Origin: JAMQKA01 sp043951865 | GTDB lineage: Bacteria; Bacteroidota; Rhodothermia; Balneolales; Balneolaceae | Length of the DNA: 64,000 nt | Assembly (NCBI RefSeq): GCF_043951865.1 | Contig: NZ_JBINJF010000013.1 | Coordinates: forward strand, 57,660 to 121,659 | Reading direction: 5' to 3' | Shown: positions 17,229-24,454 of the stretch, one piece after another | Position numbering within the stretch: the stretch's first letter is position 1 | Layout: each line of letters begins with the position of its first letter | Position numbers and translations under genes: made by a program | Notes under the pieces: generated by a model | Databases searched by the model: none | What the model saw: only the letters and a program-made list of their open reading frames with translations | What the model was told of the DNA's origin: nothing

Positions 17229-18512
17229 CTAAGCCTCCAGGTGAGCCAGACCCTTTACCCCGATATCGCTGCGATAATAGGCGTTTTCAAAATTTATTTT
17301 CTCTATTTCGGCATAGGTAGATTTGATCGCTTCCTGCAGCGTGTCTCCTGAACCCACGACATTGAGCACGCGCCCACCGTCGGTAACCAACTGCCCATTT
17401 TTGATCGCCGTGCCTGCGTGAAATACAAGCACATCTTCAGACACCTCACCGATGCCCGTAATAGGCTTGCCCTTTTCATAGGCTTTGGGATAACCGCCCG
17501 ATGCCATCACCACGCAGCAACGGTACCGGTCATCGATCTTAATCTGCTTCTCTGCCAGCTCGCCAGAAGCCGCTGCATCCAGCAGTTCCAGCAGGTCAGA
17601 CTGAAGGGAAGGAAGTATCGCCTGGCATTCGGGATCTCCGAAACGGCAGTTATACTCCACTACTTTAGGCCCTTCATCCGTAATCATCAGTCCACAGTAA
17701 AGAATGCCCTTGTAAGGCGTTTCATCCAGCAACATGGCAGATATCGTGGGCAGCACAATCTCTTTTTCCACCTTCATAAGCAGGTCTCGGGTCATCACCG
17801 GAGCGGGACAGTAAGCCCCCATTCCTCCCGTGTTGAGGCCGGTATCCCCCTCTCCTATTCGCTTGTGATCCTGTGCATTGTGGATAATTTTGGCCGTTTC
17901 GCCGTCCGAGATAACAAAAACGGAGGCCTCTTCTCCCTCCAAAAACTCTTCAATAACCAGTGTTTCGGCAGCATCGCTCAGCTTGGCATCCTCTTTCAGC
18001 TGCCTCAGCCGTTTCTTCACTTCATCCTCGGTCTCGCAGATAAAGACTCCTTTTCCGCCGGCAAGTCCGTCAGCCTTAAGTACCACCGGGTATTCATCGC
18101 GACGTTGAACGTAGCTCAATGCCTCATCAAACTCATCCTTTTCAAAACTTACATAGTCCGCGGTGGGAATACGATTTTTCTCCATGAAGTTATTGGCAAA
18201 TTTTTTGCTTCCCTCCAGCTGGGCGGCCGATTTGGACGGACCAAAGACCTTGTGTCCCTTCTCTTCCAGGAGATCGGTGATTCCCTCTACGAGAGGTTTT
18301 TCGGGACCGACAACCGTCAAATCCACATCGTTATCTTCAATAAACGCCAGGATCTGTTCATGGTTAGAGAGGGAGAGATCCACATTTTTACCCACTTGCG
18401 CCGTACCGGGATTTCCGGGTGCGATGTAAAGGGCATCAAGTTTGGGAGACTGTTTAATCTTCCATGCCAGGGCATGTTCGCGGCCGCCACTTCCGAGTAG
18501 TAATACGTTCAT
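17229..18512 (-). CDS. purD: Phosphoribosylamine-glycine ligase PurD
   Basis: This is the second enzyme of de novo purine synthesis; it ligates glycine to 5-phosphoribosylamine with ATP. The 427-residue protein is the normal size and shows the N-terminal GSGGREHALAWKI, VGPEKPLVEGI, the ATP-grasp elements VVLKADGLAGGKGVFI and EEFLEGEEASVF, then LNTGGMGAYCPAP and the metal-binding EYNCRFGDPECQ. ATG at 18512. The window also carries purK and purE, but 42 kb away and on the other strand. Confidence 0.97.
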   Translation of the reverse strand: MNVLLLGSGGREHALAWKIKQSPKLDALYIAPGNPGTAQVGKNVDLSLSNHEQILAFIEDNDVDLTVVGPEKPLVEGITDLLEEKGHKVFGPSKSAAQLEGSKKFANNFMEKNRIPTADYVSFEKDEFDEALSYVQRRDEYPVVLKADGLAGGKGVFICETEDEVKKRLRQLKEDAKLSDAAETLVIEEFLEGEEASVFVISDGETAKIIHNAQDHKRIGEGDTGLNTGGMGAYCPAPVMTRDLLMKVEKEIVLPTISAMLLDETPYKGILYCGLMITDEGPKVVEYNCRFGDPECQAILPSLQSDLLELLDAAASGELAEKQIKIDDRYRCCVVMASGGYPKAYEKGKPITGIGEVSEDVLVFHAGTAIKNGQLVTDGGRVLNVVGSGDTLQEAIKSTYAEIEKINFENAYYRSDIGVKGLAHLEA

Positions 18513-18560
18513 CTGTTTGTTTTGAACAATTACGAAGTTTGAGGTTAAATGTGCTGGGAA

Positions 18561-18585
18561 TCAGTTGTCAGTTGTCAGTTGTCAG
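18561..18585. repeat. Heptanucleotide tandem repeat (TCAGTTG)
   Basis: Three full and one partial copy of the 7-bp unit TCAGTTG lie in the gap between tpiA and purD. The rest of this 233-bp gap shows no gene. Confidence 0.85.
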
Positions 18586-18742
18586 AAGCTGCTGATTTCT
18601 AAAGGCTGTGTCAAGAAATAACCAAAATACTGCATATTTAGCACTATTTATGAAACAACGGCTCAACCAGTACGCAATACCACGGTGCAACTTCACGGAA
18701 TGCCGGCACCAATTCCCAATGAAACAATATTCACCGACACTC

Positions 18743-18763
18743 TGATCACTGATCACTGGTCAC
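18743..18763. repeat. Heptanucleotide tandem repeat (TGATCAC) at the tpiA stop
   Basis: Two exact copies of TGATCAC and one variant TGGTCAC lie in tandem across the tpiA stop codon, so the repeat encodes the last residues (VTSDQ) of the protein. Confidence 0.8.
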
Positions 18764-19531
18764 GGACAGCTGTTCCGCTATCCGGATGATATCGGCAAAA
18801 CTTTCGGCCTGGAGGCTGGCACCGCCGATCAGTCCCCCATCCACATCCGGTTGGCTCAGCAGCTCTTCTGCGTTATGCGGCTTCATGCTGCCGCCGTAGA
18901 GGATGCGAATCTGCGCACCGATCTCTTCATTATAAAGCTCCTTCAATTCTCCCCGGATCATATCATGCATCTCCTGGGCCTGTTCCGGGGTCGCCGTTTC
19001 CCCGGTCCCGATAGCCCACAGCGGTTCATAGGCGACGACCACCTCTCCGGCTTCGGAAGTCTCCACCTCGTTGAATGCGGCCTGCACCTGTTTTTTTACC
19101 AGGTGGACATGCTCACCCGCTTTCCGCTGTTTAAGAGATTCTCCCACGCATACAATCGGTTTCAATCCTTCCTCAACCGCTTTCTTAACTTTTAGGTTGA
19201 CGGTTTTATCCGTTTCCCCAAAATACTCGCGCCGCTCTGAGTGTCCGACAATCACATACTCACAGCCCACTTCTTTCAGCATTCCGGCGGTTATTTCGCC
19301 GGTGTAAGCTCCTTCATCCTCGTAGTGCAGGTTTTGGGCACCGAGGTACAATCCAAAATGTTTGCGAACTTTGTCGGCAGCCGCCTCCAGCGAAATAAAA
19401 GGCGGGCACACCAACGCATCCAGGCTTTCCGGGATGTCGGGTATCTCTTCATTTAGCCCGGTCAACAGCGATCGCGTTGCGGCGGGTCCATTGTGCATTT
19501 TCCAGTTTCCGGCGATAAGAAATCGTCTCAT
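18746..19531 (-). CDS. tpiA: Triosephosphate isomerase TpiA
   Basis: This glycolytic enzyme interconverts dihydroxyacetone phosphate and glyceraldehyde 3-phosphate. It has 261 residues with all catalytic elements: AGNWKMH (Asn9, Lys11), VGHSERR (His97), AYEPLWAIGTG (Glu169) and the phosphate-binding ILYGGSMKP plus DGGLIGGASL. The extreme C-terminus (SVTSDQ) is encoded by a 7-bp tandem repeat and is probably not functional. The ATG overlaps the stop codon of the upstream lipoprotein gene by 4 nt (ATGA), so the two are probably translationally coupled. Confidence 0.97.
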   Translation of the reverse strand: MRRFLIAGNWKMHNGPAATRSLLTGLNEEIPDIPESLDALVCPPFISLEAAADKVRKHFGLYLGAQNLHYEDEGAYTGEITAGMLKEVGCEYVIVGHSERREYFGETDKTVNLKVKKAVEEGLKPIVCVGESLKQRKAGEHVHLVKKQVQAAFNEVETSEAGEVVVAYEPLWAIGTGETATPEQAQEMHDMIRGELKELYNEEIGAQIRILYGGSMKPHNAEELLSQPDVDGGLIGGASLQAESFADIIRIAEQLSVTSDQ

Positions 19532-20907
19532 GAGGCTGGTTCTTCGGTCTTAATTATGGTTTGAATTCCCTGTATTACATCCTGGTATTCCTCCCCGATA
19601 TACTTGCGTACAATCTCACCGTTTCGATCAACGAGAAAACGGGTCGGTACCAGGCGAATATTAAATTTTTCAATTACTGACTGGCGGTCAAAGGCCTCCG
19701 CGGAGGCAACCGGCCAGGCTTTTTCACGCTCGCTAAAAAAGGCGTCAATCGTTACCTGGCTCTGGTCGAGCGGAATGGTTACCACTTCCAGTCCAAAGTT
19801 CTTGTAAATATTGTGAATCACAAATGTGCGATCGTACTGGTTTTGGTACAACCGGTTTGAAAGGAGGGTGATCTCCAGGATATAGGGGGTTCCCAGTAGC
19901 GAGTCGCGACTGATCAGCTTCCCGTTGTTTTTAAAGGCAAAGGGCGGAATCGTATCGCCCGGGGAAAGGTAATTCAGATCGTATTCGATGCCCTCCACCC
20001 AGCTTTTTACCGATCTGTTATCCCCAAACCGCTTCTTAAATTCAGCCAGTTGTGATTTCGCCTGGTCCACCCTCGCGCTGTCGTACAGCAGCTTTATCTG
20101 TTCTTGCTGAATATTCATGCTGGCAACCGAGTCCTCCGTGATCGTTTGCAGGCTGTCCAGGTACTGCAAGGTGTGGTTCAGCCCCTTGTTTTCGGCAAGA
20201 TAGCTGGTACCGTAGCGGGCGGCCACCGCTGCCAGCTGATCATTGTCCTGCACCTCTCGGAGCTTCTGCATCATCTGCCGTCCATCGAGAGAGCCGTAGA
20301 TATCTATTGCATCCACGGCAGCCATTCTGCTGGCCAGGGTTCCCGTTTTGTTTTCGTAAATCTCCCAGTACAGATCGGCAAATTTTTGCAGCTCGGTTCG
20401 GGCGCTATCTCCTTTCAGGACGCCACGCTGGATGAAACTTACAACACGCTGGTAGTTCTGGTTAACCCGCCGATACTGGCCAAGTGCCTCGTGCTCGGCA
20501 GAGTTAATAGTCAATGCCTGTTGGAATCCGGGAAGCTCTGCCTCAATACGGAGGGTATCTCCATCGGCAAGGATCACCGATGCCTGCCCGAGCTGCTGCT
20601 GGTTACGATCGATGCGGAGCGTATAAAACTGTTTTTCAGGGAACATGGCCACGCCCGAAAAATGTCCCGTAGAGTCGGTTACCTGGAAGAACAGCGTATC
20701 CGCATCCGCCTGGGCCGAATCTTTTTTGGTGATGGAGACTTCGATGCCGGAAAAGTCGCGGCTGCTGTCAACAGAATCTGCCACCGTTATAGTCCCCATC
20801 ACCGGTGCAGAAGGCTGCACCTGCTGCTGGTCAAACGTGCAGGCGCTCAACAATAACGCCCCCGCTGTAACCAGGAGTACGGGAAATAAACCAGATTTTG
20901 ACTGCAT
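19528..20907 (-). CDS. Thioredoxin-fold (TlpA-like) lipoprotein lacking the CxxC motif
   Basis: This is an exported lipoprotein of 459 residues: a hydrophobic N-terminus ends in the lipobox LLSAC (Cys22). An N-terminal beta-rich domain (about 35-140) resembles the DUF4369 region of Bacteroidota TlpA-like proteins, a helical middle follows (about 150-310), and a C-terminal thioredoxin-like domain starts near GDTIPPFAFKN and includes VPTRFLVDRNGEIV. The position where TlpA proteins carry WCxxC reads PYILEITLLSNRLY, and I see no cysteine after the lipidated one. A redox role is therefore unlikely; a binding or structural role is inferred. The stop overlaps the tpiA start. Confidence 0.8.
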   Translation of the reverse strand: MQSKSGLFPVLLVTAGALLLSACTFDQQQVQPSAPVMGTITVADSVDSSRDFSGIEVSITKKDSAQADADTLFFQVTDSTGHFSGVAMFPEKQFYTLRIDRNQQQLGQASVILADGDTLRIEAELPGFQQALTINSAEHEALGQYRRVNQNYQRVVSFIQRGVLKGDSARTELQKFADLYWEIYENKTGTLASRMAAVDAIDIYGSLDGRQMMQKLREVQDNDQLAAVAARYGTSYLAENKGLNHTLQYLDSLQTITEDSVASMNIQQEQIKLLYDSARVDQAKSQLAEFKKRFGDNRSVKSWVEGIEYDLNYLSPGDTIPPFAFKNNGKLISRDSLLGTPYILEITLLSNRLYQNQYDRTFVIHNIYKNFGLEVVTIPLDQSQVTIDAFFSEREKAWPVASAEAFDRQSVIEKFNIRLVPTRFLVDRNGEIVRKYIGEEYQDVIQGIQTIIKTEEPAS

Positions 20908-20939
20908 GCGCTGACGCAGGTTGAGATAGGTGTTTAAAA

Positions 20940-22388
20940 TCAGTCTGCCAGTTTTTTAGTTATCATTTCGCGAACCAACTGAGGATTTGCCTTGCCCTGG
21001 GAGCGCTGCATGACCTGGCCGATAAAGAAGCCGACAAGCCCCTTTTTGCCATTTTTATAACGCTCAACCTCATCCGGGTGATCATCAATGACCTCTTCGA
21101 CGATCGGTTCAATAAAGCTGCTGTCCGAAACCTGCAGCAGGTTCATCTCCTTGGCCAGGTCCTCAGCCTCTGTATCCTCTTTGAGCATCTCGTTAAATAT
21201 TTCGGTCATCGCCGAAGAATTTATCTTGTCATCTTCCCGGATCTGTATCAACCCGGAAAGTCGTTCTGCAGAAATCGGAAAATCACCGATATCAATGCTT
21301 CTGTCATTTAATACACGCAACACTTCGGTAAGAACTACATTCGAAACCGATTTCGGATTTCCCACCTTTTCCACCACCTTCTCATAATAATCCGCCAGGT
21401 AGCGGTCATCGGTCAGGTTCCGGGCATCCTCTTCACTCATGTCAAACTCTTCCACGAAACGCCGCATTCGCACATCCGGCATCTCGGGGAGTTCCGCACG
21501 TACCTCATCCAGCATGGCGTCGGTCACCACTACGGGCGGCAGATCGGGTTCCGGGAAGTAGCGATAGTCATGGGCTTCTTCCTTGGTTCGCATCTGGCGC
21601 GTCTTCATCTCATTCGCATCCCACAACAGGGTTTGCTGAACGACCTCTCCTCCTCGTTCCACAAGACGGATCTGTCGTTTGATTTCGTACTCCAGCGCCC
21701 GTTCAACATTCCGGAACGAGTTCATGTTCTTCAATTCGGTTCTCGTGCTCAGCTCCTTTTGGCCTTTGGGTCGAATCGAAACGTTCGCGTCACACCGCAG
21801 GCTTCCCTCCTCCATGTTGCCGTCACAAATTTCAAGATACTGCACAATTTGCTTAATGCGCGTCAGGTAGGCGTACGCCTCCTGCGGACTGCGAATGTCG
21901 GGCTCGGAGACGATCTCAATGAGCGGGGTCCCCGCCCTGTTCAGATCGATAAGCGTATTGTAGGGATCCTGGTCGTGAATCGACTTCCCGGCATCCTCTT
22001 CCATGTGGATGCGGGTGATCCCGATCCGTTTTGTCTGCCCGTTGACTTGTACATCCAGGTGCCCCTCGCTGCAGATCGGTGTTTCAAACTGCGAGATCTG
22101 GTATCCCTTGGGCAGATCCGGGTAAAAATAATTTTTACGGGCAAATATCGATTTTTTGGCAATGTCGCAGTTGGTAGCCATTCCCATTTTGATGGTATAG
22201 CGCACCAGGTTTTCATTTAGCACAGGGAGCGTTCCGGGATGTCCCAGACAGAGCGGGGTTACCTGAGTATTGGGCGTTCCACCGAATTCAGTGGAAACCG
22301 GTGCAAAGGCTTTACTTTCCGTTAAGAGCTGGCAGTGTACCTCGAGCCCGATAACGGCCTCGTACTTTTCGTGCAATTCTTCAGTCAT
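20940..22388 (-). CDS. gatB: Aspartyl/glutamyl-tRNA amidotransferase subunit B
   Basis: GatB is part of the GatCAB complex, which converts Glu-tRNA(Gln) and Asp-tRNA(Asn) to the correctly amidated forms. The 482-residue protein has the family opening YEAVIGLEVHCQL, the zinc/active region LGHPGTLPVLN, KNYFYPDLPKGYQISQF, GITRIHMEEDAGKS, DLNRAGTPLIEIVSEPD, and the signature SLRCDANVSIRP. The C-terminal YqeY-like tail with VGFFIGQVMQRSQGKANP is complete. ATG at 22388. GatA and GatC are not in the window. Confidence 0.97.
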   Translation of the reverse strand: MTEELHEKYEAVIGLEVHCQLLTESKAFAPVSTEFGGTPNTQVTPLCLGHPGTLPVLNENLVRYTIKMGMATNCDIAKKSIFARKNYFYPDLPKGYQISQFETPICSEGHLDVQVNGQTKRIGITRIHMEEDAGKSIHDQDPYNTLIDLNRAGTPLIEIVSEPDIRSPQEAYAYLTRIKQIVQYLEICDGNMEEGSLRCDANVSIRPKGQKELSTRTELKNMNSFRNVERALEYEIKRQIRLVERGGEVVQQTLLWDANEMKTRQMRTKEEAHDYRYFPEPDLPPVVVTDAMLDEVRAELPEMPDVRMRRFVEEFDMSEEDARNLTDDRYLADYYEKVVEKVGNPKSVSNVVLTEVLRVLNDRSIDIGDFPISAERLSGLIQIREDDKINSSAMTEIFNEMLKEDTEAEDLAKEMNLLQVSDSSFIEPIVEEVIDDHPDEVERYKNGKKGLVGFFIGQVMQRSQGKANPQLVREMITKKLAD

Positions 22389-22630
22389 GTATAAAAGGCC
22401 AAATGCTGATTTGTTCTGGATGTGAACAGATTAAAAAGATATTAAAGATCAGGGACATTTATTAATATTTTTCCCTTCGTTTGAACAGGTTGAGTATAAA
22501 AATTGCCAGACGTTGAAGCCAATTGTTTTTAATTGCAATTTTTGCATTACATTAAGTAGAGGGCTTTGCAAAACCGCTGTTTTGGCCAATATCGGTATTT
22601 CCGCGAAGGGACAACTAAAAACCAAGGGGC

Positions 22631-23176
22631 ATGAGTTCCACACTAACCATTTACGAGGAGGACACCAACCTGTTGTGGGGGGTGCTTGTAGTCGGCACTA
22701 CCGCCCTGGCTACCTATCTTTTGGGAGATGCCTTTGTAGATGAGGCCCTTTTTATTATTGGATTCCGCCAGCTGATGTCCCTGGTTCTGTTTATGATCGC
22801 CTTCATCGGCATCCTCAAAATTACCGACCCGCTTTACCGGTTCGAGCTGTCTGCCGAAGGCGACATGCTCACGATTGAGACCTACAAGGGGGAGCAGCCG
22901 GTCAAAAATTTTTACTACAATATGCGTGAATTTGAGGAGCTCAGGTTCGCACCGGAAGACTCCGAGTTGAACGATCAGGCATTATTTAATTTTTCCCCCA
23001 CTTACCACCTGATATTCAAATCACACATCACCGGCCGTTTTGAGAAGCTGATCGACCTGGGCGATATTTCATTCACCCTCCGCGTGCCCGATATCGCCCG
23101 AATCATTCAGTTTATTCGCCGTCAGCATGCCGATATCAGGCTGCCGGAAGAGCAAGAAGCTTTTCTTAATAATTGA
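22631..23176 (+). CDS. Small two-TM membrane protein of unknown function
   Basis: This is a 181-residue protein not recognised as a member of a named family. Residues about 14-32 and 42-62 are hydrophobic and look like two membrane spans close together; the remaining two thirds are soluble, with mixed charge and a pattern of alternating strands (YRFELSAEGDMLTIETYKG). This is compatible with a membrane-anchored PH-like or other beta domain on the cytoplasmic side, but that is a guess. ATG at 22631. It is divergent from gatB and runs convergently with aguA. Confidence 0.65.
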   Translation: MSSTLTIYEEDTNLLWGVLVVGTTALATYLLGDAFVDEALFIIGFRQLMSLVLFMIAFIGILKITDPLYRFELSAEGDMLTIETYKGEQPVKNFYYNMREFEELRFAPEDSELNDQALFNFSPTYHLIFKSHITGRFEKLIDLGDISFTLRVPDIARIIQFIRRQHADIRLPEEQEAFLNN

Positions 23177-23250
23177 GTGAGTAATTTGTTGAATTGTTGA
23201 TTTATCGAATTACAGAACCAGTTTCACGACTTAGTTACGCATCAACATTT

Positions 23251-24282
23251 CTAAATGCCATAAAGCTGTTGGGTAATGCAGTGTATGGCACCCTGGCCCC
23301 ACACCAGGTCGGCGCATGGGATGCCCACCACCTCCCTTTCGGTGAAATATTGACCAAACAGTTCCAGGGCCTGCCGATCGAGCTGTTCATCGTATGTCGG
23401 TACCAGCACGACCCCGTTGGCTATATAAAAGTTGGCATAGCTGGCGGGCACATAGCTCGACCCGTCTACAGTGGTACCTTCAATAGCGGTACGCGGCAGC
23501 GGCAGGGTCTCGATTTTAAACCTGTTACCGTGCTGATCGGTGGCCCGTCGCAGTATCTCCAGGTTCTGCTGCGTGGCCTCATAATTAATATCCCCGGGAT
23601 CCTCCGCTGTAACGGCCAATATGGTGGATTGATTTAAAAAACGGGCCAGGTCGTCGATATGTCCGTCGGTATCGTCGCCCGCCAACCCTTTTTGAAGCCA
23701 TATTATTTTTTCCACTCCCAGGTAATCGCGGAGCTGCTCCTCAATCTGCCGGCAACTCATATGCGGATTCCGGTTTCGATTCAAGAGTACGGACTCGGTT
23801 GTCATCAGCACCCCGTTACCATTGACCTCGATGGCGCCCCCCTCCAGCACCATGTCAGCTTCAAAACGCTCAATACCGTATTTCCCGGCAATGTATGCAG
23901 GAAGCCGGTTATCATCTTCATATGGCGGGTATTTGCCACCCCAGGCGTTGTACCTCCAATCGGTAATCGCAAACTCTTCGGCTCCCGCTTTTTCCCGGCA
24001 AATAAAAATAGGGCCACAATCCCGGGCCCATACATCATTGATCGGCTGGATGTGGAACGTTATACGCTGCAGGTCAATCTTCCGCTTTTGGAAAAGCGCC
24101 AACACATGATCCCGAATCGCCTCATTCTCCACAAAAAGATGGATCGGCTCGTATTTGAGAAGTACCTCGATAACCTCAAGGTAAACCTGTTCCACCCTTT
24201 GCAGCCGCTCACCCGGCCAGGTTTGGGGGTTGGATGGCCAGTGCAGCTGCGTGGCTGCATGTGGATACCATTCGGGGGGCAT
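23251..24282 (-). CDS. aguA: Agmatine deiminase
   Basis: Hydrolyses agmatine to N-carbamoylputrescine and ammonia in polyamine synthesis. The protein follows the guanidino-modifying enzyme family: MPPEWYPHAATQLHWPSN at the start, WARDCGP, WRYNAWGGKYPPYEDDN, VLEGGAIEVNG, GDDTDGHIDD and the C-terminal catalytic cysteine in GQGAIHCITQQ. I chose the ATG at 24282 (343 residues) because homologues begin here; in-frame codons as far as 24510 would overlap the upstream gene. The partner gene aguB lies 23 kb upstream on the same strand, separated from it by a large exported-protein block. Confidence 0.93.
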   Translation of the reverse strand: MPPEWYPHAATQLHWPSNPQTWPGERLQRVEQVYLEVIEVLLKYEPIHLFVENEAIRDHVLALFQKRKIDLQRITFHIQPINDVWARDCGPIFICREKAGAEEFAITDWRYNAWGGKYPPYEDDNRLPAYIAGKYGIERFEADMVLEGGAIEVNGNGVLMTTESVLLNRNRNPHMSCRQIEEQLRDYLGVEKIIWLQKGLAGDDTDGHIDDLARFLNQSTILAVTAEDPGDINYEATQQNLEILRRATDQHGNRFKIETLPLPRTAIEGTTVDGSSYVPASYANFYIANGVVLVPTYDEQLDRQALELFGQYFTEREVVGIPCADLVWGQGAIHCITQQLYGI

Positions 24283-24454
24283 CGTATAGTTCAAGGCTGA
24301 AGGCTTCAGGTCCAGGCTGTCAGTCAAGATACTGTATTCTTGGATATTAACGGAGACCACTTCTTTCGGCAATAATATAATCTGATCTTTTGGTAAGAGA
24401 AACATGGCTATACCACTTTCAAAGAGCCAGTTATCCCTTATCATATAAATCACA

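Noticed and set aside
22550..22585. GAGGGCTTTGCAAAACC, resembling the end of the repeat before purE
   Set aside because: Only about 13 of 17 bases match, and none of the other blocks of the repeat are present.
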